64,000 bases of DNA from Atherinomorus stipes (Eukaryota > Chordata > Actinopteri > Atheriniformes > Atherinidae): NCBI GenBank assembly GCA_023101725.1, contig JALJCO010003065.1, positions 26,001 through 90,000 on the forward strand. The letters are read 5' to 3'. The notes beneath the pieces are model-generated. The model saw nothing but the letters and a program-made list of their open reading frames with translations. It was not told the DNA's origin and searched no databases. Numbering within the stretch: the stretch's first letter is position 1; every line of letters begins with the position of its first letter. The position numbers and the translations under genes are program-made. This document shows positions 12,250-23,000 of this stretch, one piece after another.

Positions 12250-13866
12250 ACCCGGTTCCTGCTGGAGGTCTGGATCCGGTCTTTTATCGGTTCCAGAGTC
12301 AGAACCAGACCTGGATCCGGTCTTTTATCGGTTCCAGAGTCAGAACCAGACCTGGATCCGGTCTTTTCAGTTCCAGAGTCAGAACCAGACCTGGATCCGG
12401 TCTTTTCAGTTCCAGAGTCAGAACCAGACCTGGATCCAGTCTTTTATCGGTTCCAGAGTCAGAACCAGACCTGGATCCGGTCTTGTATCTGTTCCAGAGG
12501 CAGAACCAGACCTGGATCCGGTCTTTTATCGGTTCCAGAGTCAGAACCAGACCTGGATCTGGTCTTTAATCAGTTCCAGAGTCAGAACCAGACCTGGATC
12601 CGGTCTTTTCAGTTCCAGAGTCAGAACCAGACCTGGATCCAGTCTTTTATCGGTTCCAGAGTCAGAACCAGACCTGGATCCAGTCTTTTATCGGTTCCAG
12701 AGTCAGAACCAGACCTGGATCCAGTCTTTTATCGGTTCCAGAGTCAGAACCAGACCTGGATCCGGTCTTTTATCGGTTCCAGAGTCAGAACCAGACCTGG
12801 ATCTGGTCTTTAATCAGTTCCAGAGTCAGAACCAGACCTGGATCCGGTCTTTTATCAGTTCCAGAGTCAGAACCAGACCTGGATCCGGTCTTGTATCAGT
12901 TCCAGAGGCAGAACCAGACCTGGATCCGGTCTTTTATCGGTTCCAGAGTCAGAACCAGACCTGGATCCGGTCTTTCATCAGTTCCAGAGGCAGAACCAGA
13001 CCTGGATCCGGTCTTTTATCGGTTCCAGAGTCAGAACCAGACCTGGATCCGGTCTTTTATCGGTTCCAGAGTCAGAACCAGACCTGGATCCGGTCTTTTC
13101 AGTTCCAGAGTCAGAACCAGACCTGGATCCGGTCTTTTCAGTTCCAGAGTCAGAACCAGACCTGGATCCAGTCTTTTATCGGTTCCAGAGTCAGAACCAG
13201 ACCTGGATCCGGTCTTGTATCTGTTCCAGAGGCAGAACCAGACCTGGATCCGGTCTTTTATCGGTTCCAGAGTCAGAACCAGACCTGGATCTGGTCTTTA
13301 ATCAGTTCCAGAGTCAGAACCAGACCTGGATCCGGTCTTTTCAGTTCCAGAGTCAGAACCAGACCTGGATCCAGTCTTTTATCGGTTCCAGAGTCAGAAC
13401 CAGACCTGGATCCAGTCTTTTATCGGTTCCAGAGTCAGAACCAGACCTGGATCCAGTCTTTTATCGGTTCCAGAGTCAGAACCAGACCTGGATCCGGTCT
13501 TTTATCGGTTCCAGAGTCAGAACCAGACCTGGATCTGGTCTTTAATCAGTTCCAGAGTCAGAACCAGACCTGGATCCGGTCTTTTATCAGTTCCAGAGTC
13601 AGAACCAGACCTGGATCCGGTCTTGTATCAGTTCCAGAGGCAGAACCAGACCTGGATCCGGTCTTTTATCGGTTCCAGAGTCAGAACCAGACCTGGATCC
13701 GGTCTTGTATCGGTTCCAGAGGCAGAACCAGACCTGGATCCGGTCTTGTATCGGTTCCAGAGTCAGAACCAGACCTGGATCCGGTCTTGTATCGGTTCCA
13801 GAGGCAGAATCAGACCCGGATCCGGTCTTGTATCAGTTCCAGAGTCAGAACCAGACCCGGATCAGC
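12250..13866. repeat. 41-bp minisatellite with 37-bp short variants and an internal 732-bp duplication
   Basis: The unit GGTTCCAGAGTCAGAACCAG + ACCTGGATCCGGTCTTTTATC repeats about 40 times; short units lose TATCG before TTCCAG. The order of short and long units and of GGATCC/GGATCT/CCAGTC variants from about 12310 recurs from about 13040 at an offset of 732 bp, so a block of roughly 0.6-0.7 kb was duplicated. The open frames across it are repeat artefacts. The array ends where L1 sequence starts. Confidence 0.95.
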
Positions 13867-14781
13867 TGGGTTTATGTAGTTTTTGCTCATAAATTAAAAC
13901 CCATCTGGAATAACCTGGATATTCTCCAAAACAAGAAAATGATTAATTTTGTGCATTGGAAGGATAAAGGAGTAAAACAATTACAACATATCATTGAAAA
14001 TGGAAAATTCCTGTCATTTAATACACTCACCTTACAATACGGGATCAGTAGTACTAAATTCTTAGAATACCATCAACTTAAATCTATATTAAGCAAAAAA
14101 TATACCTCTAACCAACTGATCCTGCAGACTCCGGTCAGGGTAGCAGAATTCCTGAATCTCTCTATCCCCAAACTACTGTCGAAAATATATAGATTATTAT
14201 TAAAACTGGATGATTCAATTTCCCTTCCAACTTCGAAGTGGGAGGCTGACTTGTCCAGAACCCTTAACCAAAACACATGGACACAGATATGTTTAAACAC
14301 GTTCCTAATGACTAAAAACTCAAATATGCAGTTGATACAATTCAAGGTTTTACACAGAGTACATTACACAGGACAGAGGATGTTCAAGATGGGTCTGTCA
14401 CCTTCAAATATTTGTTTGCACTGCAATGAGAATACAACAGACAATTATCTTCACGCCTTGTGGTCTTGTCCACCGGTCCAGAGGTTTTGGCTTCAGGTAT
14501 GTGATGACCTGTCAGCGTGGCTCAGGTGTAACTTCCCTGCAAGCCCCGCACTGTGTTTACTGGGGGACTTGGATGAGATCAACACGGTAACCAACTATGC
14601 ACATATGATACTTACTGTATTATGTATTGCAAAGAAAACTATCTTGGTAAACTGGAAATCCAAAAATAATCTGAGCATTAGCCAGTTTAGGAATTTCTTA
14701 GTAGACCATATCAGTATTGAGACGATGTCTGCCTCCTCTAAGAACCAGTTAGATGAATTCCCTCCCTCTGGTCCCCTGTGA
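13866..14781 (+). pseudogene. L1 ORF2 C-terminal fragment (reverse-transcriptase-distal region)
   Basis: About 300 codons are open to TGA at 14779-14781. The text resembles the region after the reverse transcriptase in fish L1 ORF2: a helical segment (LLSKIYRLLLKLDD), the conserved W-x-x-D block (SKWEADL), then FKVLHRVHYT and the zinc-knuckle-like C-L-H-C-N ... H-A-L-W-S-C-P-P-V-Q-R-F-W. Endonuclease and reverse transcriptase domains are missing, so it cannot mobilise itself. The upstream open frame into the minisatellite is accidental. Confidence 0.82.
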
Positions 14782-17700
14782 TTAGCTCCATCACTTAACG
14801 TTGGTGTAGGAGAGCCGCCTCGGCGATGTGGGGGTTGGGTGCCGGCGAGTGCTTGATGGCTATGGATCCCTGGCGGTTGACTTGGGGGGGTCTGGGCTGC
14901 CTCGCCGCTGGGGCGGGGCTGTATCCAGCCCGATGGGGGGCATGAGGGTCAGCGGTTGGGGCTGCTCTGCGGCGGTGGGCGGGTCGCTGGTGGGGCCCTG
15001 GCCGGTGGCTGTCGGCCGGAGCCGGGTGGCCGGGATCGTCCCGGGGCGGGGGGGCGGGGGGTCCTGGGCCCCGGTGCTCCGGGGTGGCCCCTGCCTCCGG
15101 GGCCGGGGGACCCGGCTTGGCGCTGGGGGGGGCGGGCCGGCGGGACGTGCCTCCTCTGGATTTGGCCGGTCCTCACGACCTGGTGACGTCTAGTCACTGC
15201 GCCGGGGGCCGGGGCGCCTCTGCTGTGTGCGTGCGGGTGTGTGTGCTGGTGGGGGTGTGTGTGTGGTGGGGCTGGGGGATGTATCGTTGTCGTGTCTGTG
15301 TCGGGATGTGGGCATCCGGGATGTTGGTGTCGCGGGGGCGCCTATGTGGGGGGTGCGGATTTCCCCTGTGCTTGTCCTGCGTGTGGGGCTCTGGGGGTCG
15401 CGGACGGAGCTGCGCTTTCCGCCGGGGTGCTTGGTTTTCGGCGGACCCGTGGTCGTGTCGTATCGATGTCTGGCGTGGCTGTCGGGGTGTGGGGTTTTGT
15501 CCATATCGTTCAGCTCTAGTGTGTGGAGGTGGGGGGGTTGCGGGGGTGGCCGGGTCTTTTCCACACCGGGTGCCTGTCCCGCCTGGCCACTGTGTCGGTT
15601 GGGGCTGGCCTGCGCGGGTGGTCTCGTGCGGGTTGGTCTCGCGTGGTCCGGGGGCTGGGGGCGGTGGACTTGTGGTGTGGGGGGGGGGGGGGGGGGCTGG
15701 TGGCCCCGTGGTCCCCGTCCTTGGGTGTGTGGGTGGGTGTGTGACTGGAGGGGGGCGTGAATGCGGTTGTGTGTGTGTGTGTGGTTGCCTGTGGGGGTGT
15801 GTGGAGATGGGTGGGTGGGTGGGGGTGCATGGGGGATGGGTGTTTGGTTGTGGGGGTGGTGGTGCATTGGTGGGGTTTGTGTGTGTTGGGTTGGGGGGTT
15901 TGGGTGGGGAGCGGGGGTGGATCTGTGGGGGGATCGGATGCGGGGCGGCTGGGTGGGTGGGGGGTGTGTGTGGGTGGGTGGGTGGTGGCTCTGGCGGGGT
16001 TGGGGGATTGTGCATGTCGCGGCCTGGGTGGGGGTGCAGGCTTGGGTTTGGAGGGGGGGCATGGACACTGGGGGGGGGGGGCGGATGTGCAGGGACTAAC
16101 TGGCTATACAGGAGTGGCGGGAGGAGGATGGGGGAGTGTTGACGGGGGTAAAGTTGTGGGTTGTTTGAAGTAGGGTTTAGGGGTGATACAATAGAGTGGG
16201 GGAGGAAAGGGGAGGGGGAGAAAAAAAATAGCAGCTCTGCGTGCCTCTTGGGGGGTTTGCGAGGCCTGGGGATGTTGGGCCGGTGACTCTGGCCCCTCCG
16301 CCGACCCTTTCCGCTCCCGTCCCTTTTCCCCCCTCCCTGGCCTGGGGTGGTCAAGCGCCCCCAGGGGCCGAGGCTGGCCCCTCTGTGGTGAACGCCGGTC
16401 GCCGGGCCGTGGGGGCGGCCATGCCTGCCCCCTTCTGCCCTGGGGGGATCCCGGGAGGCAGGGGTACCTAATGCCGGTAACGGCTCTTCTTCCAGGGGGG
16501 GAATTCATACCCCCCTGGTCTCCTTTCCCAAGACCTCTCCCCCACCCGCTCTACCTCACAAACACACACGTAGGGTTTTGGGGAGGGTGCGTGTCAAGCG
16601 GGCGTGGTGAGGGAGGGCACCAAAGTGCCTTTGCTTGCCACGTCTAGAGACAGCCTGCTCCCCAGTTTTAACCACACTTAGACACCTAAACACATAAAAT
16701 AACAACAGCTCACAACCACTTCTGAGGGGCGGGCCATATAGTGTGTGGAAGGAGGGAGGGGCCGGTTGGGGGGTCATGCCCCCTACGCGACCCCACTCCC
16801 GGCATGACTTGGCACTGCCCCTTAGTTTTAACTGCAAACAACACACATCTTACACACACAGTCATGAGCAGGGGGTGGGGGGGGGACACGGTCCTTTCAT
16901 ACCCCGGTCTCCCGGGCGCTACTGGGGGGAGGGGGGAGACAGTGGCTGCTTCACGCGCCAGTGGTTAAGGCTGGCTGCATTGCGGGGATCTGCTGGCCTG
17001 GGGGATGCCTGGCCTGCTGCGTCCGGGGGTGGGGGATGGGGGTGGTGGTGGGGGGGGACGTGTTGGGGGCTTGGAGCTCACGGCTCCTTCCCCGGCCCGA
17101 GCTACCACTCAGGAGGCACGAGGGCATGGGCAAGAGAGAGGTGGGTATGTGAGAATAATGAATTTGAGTGTGAAAGAGGAAATGTGGGAGGGAGGAACTT
17201 GGGCTGGAAGAGGGAGGAGATGTGGGTAAGTGGTTGGAGGAAAAGGGGGGAGGAGATGTGGGTAAGTGGTTGGAGGAAAGGGGGGATGGAGAAAGGAGTG
17301 GCATGCTCGTGAGTGTCTAGTAGGGATGGTCATGAGGGGCTGAAGGAAGGAAGGGCGGGAGTGTGATAGGTCAGAGGGATGGGCGGGGCTGGACATGTAA
17401 GGGGGGACTGTATGGGGCATTGGGGGTATAGGGAGGTGGGGGCGTATGTGTGGGGGGTAGGGAGGGGTTGGTGCAGTTATGTGGGGGGAGTGCATGTGTG
17501 TGTTAGAGGGTATGAGGAGGTGGGGGTAGGTGTGGACGGTAGAGGGAGAAGAGTGTTGGGGGTGGAGAGAGGAGTGAGTGTGGGTATGTAAGGTCGGAGA
17601 GCGGAGTGGGTGGGGGTATGTGTGTGTGGGGGGGGGTACACGGAGGTGTTGGGTAGGGCTGGGCGGTGTGGGCGGAGGTTCGTATCTCGGTATTCGTGCC

Positions 17701-18456
17701 GGTCATCTTGGTGTCGGTGCGGTGCGGTGTGGCTGCGGGTTGGTTGGGGGCCGGGCGCTTTGGTGGGGGGTGCGGTTTTGTTTGTGGCTTCCGGGGCTTT
17801 TTGTGCGGGGCGGGCGCAGGGGGGATCTGTATCTTGTATGTGGTTGCTCTTGCGGTATTGATGTCTTGGGTGCCCGTGTCTCGATGTGGGGGTGGTGACG
17901 GTATATCTTTCAGCCCTAGTGTTGGGGTAGGTGTGTGTGGGGAGTGTGTGTGTGAGCGTGGTGGCGGGGTAGGGGGTGGTAGAGGTGGTGGCGCCCCTGG
18001 TGTCAGGTGTGTGGGGCAGGGACGTTGGGGTGGGGGCTGGCCTGCCCTGGGGGGGCGTCGTCTGGGGGGTCCGGTCCTCCTGGGTTTCGGTTGGGCCGCC
18101 CGGGTCCGGGGGGGGGGGTGGCTGCTCCTGGGCGCTTGGGCCCTGGGCCCGGCGCTGTCTCCGCTCCGGGGGACGCCCGGCGCCCGGTGGGGTCGGCAGC
18201 TGCTGGTCTTGGTCCGCTGGGGCCTGGGCCTCCAGACTGCGGGGGGCTCCGGCTGGGGCCGCCTTTTGCCGCCCTTCGGGGGATGCATGTCCGCTCTTTG
18301 GGGGGGGGGGGGTAGCTGGGATCTGGGCCTCTGGGTGGCTGCTGGGGGCCTGGGTCGTGAACCTTGCGGGCTTCCTCCTCCTTGCAGAGACGAGGCTGCA
18401 TCTGCATGACTGTATCACCACGGAGACCCTTTATTATGCATGTTGACACTGTGACA
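14782..18456 (+). other. G-rich 3' UTR of the L1 element with many G-runs
   Basis: For about 3.6 kb the + strand is strongly G over C, with dozens of G4-G17 runs (for example near 15678-15697 and 18301-18311) and GTGTGTG tracts. Two sub-blocks resemble each other loosely (15230-15500 and 17600-17900, and the GC-rich starts at 15000 and 18050), suggesting an old internal duplication. Open frames in all six phases result from the skewed composition. Only 16660-16860 (TTTTAACC... and ACACAC) is less G-rich. Confidence 0.6.
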
Positions 18457-18680
18457 CTACTTCCCATTGCGATGACTAGGTTGTACCTCTTCTCTACTTC
18501 CCATTGCGATGACTAGGTTGTACCTCTTCTCTACTTCCCATTGAGATGACTAGGTTGTACCTCTTCTCTGCTTCCCATTGCGATGACTAGGTTGTACCTC
18601 TTCTCTACTTCCCATTGCGATGACTAGGTTGTACCTCTTCTCTACTTCCCATTGCGCTGACTAGGTTGTACCTCTTCTCT
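18457..18680 (+). repeat. 37-bp tandem repeat near the L1 3' end, six copies
   Basis: The unit CTACTTCCCATTGCGATGAC + TAGGTTGTACCTCTTCT is repeated almost exactly six times with two or three point variants. It lies in the 3' UTR shortly before the A-rich tail. Confidence 0.93.
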
Positions 18681-18998
18681 GCGTAGTTCTGCGTGTGTTT
18701 GTATGATCTGAGGATATTTAAGCCACCTGCAGGTCCTCCTGTAGGGGATTGCTTGTTTTGTTTTCCAACAGAGACCTTGGTTGTTTAGGGATCGCGGTAC
18801 AGATGTACCAGTGAACTGTGGAAGTGGATTCATGTTTTCTCTCCTCTCTCTCTTCCTCTTCCTTACTCCTCTCTCTCTGTTTCACTTTCTATCATTACCT
18901 CTGTTAACTTTCATTTCTCCCTTGTCAGGCCCAGCAGTATGAAATGGAATGGTGTAATAGACAAATGTTTAAATAAAGAAATAAAATGAATAAACATG

Positions 18999-19440
18999 AT
19001 ATCAAGTGGAGCCTTATGTTCATAAAGCTCCGCTTGGTAAAGCAAAACTGTTCAACAGAATAAAGCAATCAGATTTCCATTCTGCTTGCTATGATGCTGG
19101 ACAGGACAAGTAAAAAAAATAAATAAATTAAAATCTGCTCGTCTCTATATTCTCTCTCTTTAATCTTAAATGTTTTTAATGTTTTAAATCTTTTTCACGT
19201 CTCGGCTGCTGATCATGTTTTCTATAAAGTACTTTAATGATCCTGTACATGAAATGTACAAATAAACTTGATTTCACTCATAGTTTGCTCAAACGGAAAA
19301 AAAAAAATCTGAGAAAAAAAAATGTTCTTTGGTTTTTTTTGTTAAATATTCTGGGAAAAGTCCGATCCCCCCCCCCCCCCCCCCCTCCGTGGCCCTCATC
19401 GTCTTCCGTAGTTGATGAGGAAGGATGAAGATCGATCTTT
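18999..19440. other. Intergenic spacer between the L1 and the PARP12-like promoter
   Basis: A/T-rich sequence with two AATAAA-like tails (19118-19130 and 19259-19265), which may be the ends of short retroposed copies, a C19-type homopolymer near 19367-19385 and a T-run near 19438-19450. No coding signal is seen. Confidence 0.4.
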
Positions 19441-19460
19441 TTTTTTTTTTCCAGACCTGT

Positions 19461-19480
19461 GATTGGTCAGGGGGCGGGGC
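19461..19480 (+). promoter_or_regulatory. Inverted CCAAT box and GC box of the PARP12-like promoter
   Basis: GATTGGTCAG (inverted CCAAT) is followed directly by GGGGCGGGGC (Sp1-type GC box), about 210-230 bp before the start codon at 19689. No TATA box stands out, so a CpG-type promoter is likely. Confidence 0.6.
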
Positions 19481-19548
19481 TTCACTGGTGTTTGTCTCTG
19501 ATCTGGTAAACAAACCCGAGTCCGGACCAGTTTAGGTTTCCAGGATCT

Positions 19549-19562
19549 GTTGCCATGGTAAC
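19549..19562 (+). promoter_or_regulatory. RFX X-box (GTTGCCATGGTAAC)
   Basis: This 14-mer is a nearly perfect palindrome matching the RFX-family consensus GTTRCC-(0-3 nt)-GGYAAC, 127 bp before the start codon. Factor occupancy is an inference. Confidence 0.6.
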
Positions 19563-19688
19563 GCCACCCAGAGACAGCTCGGTGAAAATCTGAACCAGAA
19601 GTAAGGTCTGTCAGGATCCAGATCCCGGTCCAGGTCCAGGTCCAGTCCCGGCCCCTCCTCGTCGCCTCGCCGAACCTCGCGCACCGTC

Positions 19689-20002
19689 ATGCCGTGGACC
19701 AGCCGCGCGGTGCTCCAGGCCACGCGCCGCCTGTGCGCCAGCGGCGGCTCCATGCCGCTCGCGCAGCTGTTCCAGGACCTGCTGGGACTCTGCGACATCA
19801 CCGAGGAAGAGTTCATCTTCATCATCCGGGGCTGCGCGCGCTTCCTGCTGGTCCGCGGACCCGCCGGGGACCGCAGGGTGGTGGCGCGGACGTCGCTGCG
19901 CCTCTGCCGCAGCTACGCGCGCGAGGAGCCGTGCGGGGGCTGCCAGCAGCTGCACCTCTGCAAGTTCTTCATCTACGGAACCTGCAGGTTCGGGAAGGGC
20001 AG
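19689..20002 (+). CDS. parp12-like: PARP12-like exon 1
   Basis: Encodes the start methionine, the N-terminal helical domain (ATRRLCASGG, then RVVARTSLRLC), finger 1 (C-R-S-Y-A-R-E-E-P-C-G-G-C-x5-H region) and the start of finger 2 (CKFFIYGTCRFG). Donor is AG|GTGAGC, phase 2. Confidence 0.92.
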
Positions 20003-23000
20003 GTGAGCGCGCGCACACGTCACCGCACGGGGACGTTTCACCTGCACAGGTAACGCACACGCCGCGTTTCTGCTGTTCACACCTGAAACAAACAAACACA
20101 AACAGGAACTATTCCCCCCCCCCGCGGAGGAACACGGACTCGGTGCAGCTGTGAAAAGGCGAAACGAAAGTTAAGGAAACAGAAACTGAGGCGGAGGAAC
20201 ACTGACGATGATGATGATGGTTTTTCAATATTACGGTGACGTCAGTGAGGCAAGTTTGGGTTTCCAGAAAAGTGAAACTAGGGATATCCAATATGCCGAT
20301 ACTTTCAAACTCACGTGGCCGATAACGGTTACCGATATTAAAGCTGAAAAAATGATGTAATGTTCATCTTTGTGAGAAAATGGGAAAATACCTGGAACGG
20401 GTCAGACTAAGCTCAGATATGTGTCGCGATATCCCAGAACCACCTGCAGTTTCTGCTCCGAGAAAACAAATGACACCCAAAAACAGGATATCAGGATATT
20501 TCCACAAATGAGCGAATAAACTTTGTTCACACAGAACATCCTGAAAGAACCTGGAGAAGTTTTAACGTCTGGAAAAAAAAGGTTTCATTTTGTTTTAGAC
20601 TTTAGAAACGGCGGCCTGATCGGTTACATGTCAGTTAAATATCAGTTACATGTCGGTTACATGTCGGTTAAATATCAGTTACATGTCGGTTACATGTCGG
20701 TTACATGTCGGTTAAATATCAGTTACATGTCTGTTAAATATCAGTTACATATCTGTTACATTTTGGTTACATGTCAGTTAAATGACGGTTACATGTCGGT
20801 TAAATATCGGTTACATATCGGTTAAATATCAGTTACATGTCAGTTAAATATCGGTTACATGTCGGTTAAATATCGGTTACATATCTGTTACATTTTGGTT
20901 ACATGTCAGTTAAATGACGGTTACATGTCGGTTAAATATCGGTTACATATCGGTTAAATATCGGTTACATGTCGGTTAAATATCGGTTACATATCGGTTA
21001 CATGTCGGTTACATGTCGGTTACATGTCGGATAAATATCGGTTACATGACGGTTCCATGTCGGTTCCATGTCGGGTACATGTCGGTTACATGACGGTTAA
21101 ATATCGGTTACATGTCGGTTACATGTCGGTTACATGTCGGATAAATATCGGTTACATGACGGTTCCACGTCGGTTCCATGTCGGTTCCACGTCGGTTACA
21201 TGTCGGTTAAATATCAGTTACATGTCGGTTAAATATCGGTTACATGTCGGTTACATGTCGGTTAAATATCGCTTACATGACGGTTCCATGTCGGTTACAT
21301 GTCGGTTAAATATCGGTTAAATATCAGTTACATGTCGGTTAAATATCGGTTACATGTCGGGTACATGTCGGGTACATGACGGTTAAATATCGGTTAAATA
21401 CTGATTACATGTCGGTTACATGTCGGTTAAATATCGGTTAAATATCAGTTACATGTCGGTTAAATATCGGTTACATGTCGGGTACATGTCGGGTACATGA
21501 CGGTTAAATATCGGTTAAATATCAGTTACATGTCGGTTAAATATCGGTTACATGTCGGGTACATGTCGGTTACATGTCGGTTAAATACTGGTTACATGTC
21601 GGTTAAATACTGGTTACATGTCGGTTAAATACTGGTTACGTGTCGGGTTAAATGTCGGTTACATGTCGGTTAAATACTGGTTACATGTCGGTTAAATACT
21701 GGTTACGTGTCGGTTAAATGTCGGTTACATGTCGGTTAGATATCGGTTACATGTCGGTTAAATACTGGTTACATGTCGGTTAAATACTGGTTACGTGTCG
21801 GTTAAATGTCGGTTAAATGTCGGTTAAACGTCGGTTAAACGTCGGTTAAACGTCGGTTAAACGTCGGTTAAACGTCGGTTAAACGTCGGTTAAACGTCGG
21901 TTAAACGTCGGTTAAATGTCGGTTAAATATCGGTTACATATCGGTTACATATCTGTTACATTTTGGTTACATGTCAGTTAAATGACGGTTACATGTCGGG
22001 TTAAATATCGGTTACATATCGGTTAAATATCGGTTACATGTCGGTTAAATATCGGTTACATATCGGTTACATGTCGGTTACATGTCGGATAAATGTCGGT
22101 TACATGACGGTTCCATGTCGGTTCCATGTCGGGTACATGTCGGTTACATGACGGTTAAATATCGGTTACATGTCGGTTACATGTCGGTTACATGTCGGAT
22201 AAATATCGGTTACATGTCGGTTACATGTCGGTTACATGTCGGTTACATGTCGGTTAAATATCGCTTACATGACGGTTCCATGTCGGTTCCATGTCGGTTA
22301 AATATCGGTTAAATATCAGTTACATGTCGGTTAAATATCGGTTACATGTCGGTTTCATTTCGGGTACATGTCGGGTACATGTCGGTTACATGACGGTTAA
22401 ATATCGGTTAAATACTGGTTACATGTCGGTTAAATATCGGTTACATGTCGGTTAAATATCGGTTACATGTCGGTTAAATGTCGGTTACATGTCGGTTAAA
22501 TACTGATTACATGTCGGTTAAATACTGATTACATGTCGGTTACATGTCGGTTACATGTCGGTTAAATACTGGTTACATGTCGGTTACATGTCGGTTAAAT
22601 ACTGGTTACGTGTCGGTTAAATGTCGGTTACATGTCGGTTAAATACTGGTTACATGTCGGTTAAATACTGGTTACATGTCGGTTACATGTCGGTTAAATA
22701 CTGATTACATGTCGGTTACATGTCGGTTACATGTCGGTTAAATACTGGTTACATGTCGGTTACATGTCGGTTAAATACTGGTTACGTGTCGGTTAAATGT
22801 CGGTTAAATGTCGGTTACATGTCGGTTAAATATCGGTTAAATGTCGGTTACATGTCGGTTACATGTCGGTTAAATATCGGTTAAATGTCGGTTAAATACT
22901 GGTTACATGTCGGTTACATGTCGGTAACATGTCGGTTAAATATCGGTGGGGTGGCCGATGTCTGATACTCAGGCCGATATAGGACGATACCGATAGTGGG

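Larger units (their letters stand above)
13866..18998 (+). mobile_element. 5'-truncated L1-type LINE
   Basis: The element starts abruptly inside the 41-bp array with the C-terminal third of an L1 ORF2, then a G-rich 3' UTR of about 4 kb, and ends in an A-rich tail with AATAAAGAAATAAAATGAAT (18973-18992). 5' truncation is the normal result of target-primed reverse transcription. I could not define a target-site duplication because the left flank is repetitive. The length of the 3' UTR is unusual; nested insertions inside it cannot be excluded. Confidence 0.75.

Noticed and set aside
15084..16354. Glycine- or proline-rich frames of 290-390 codons on both strands
   Set aside because: Produced by the G-skewed L1 3' UTR; low complexity and overlapping in all frames.
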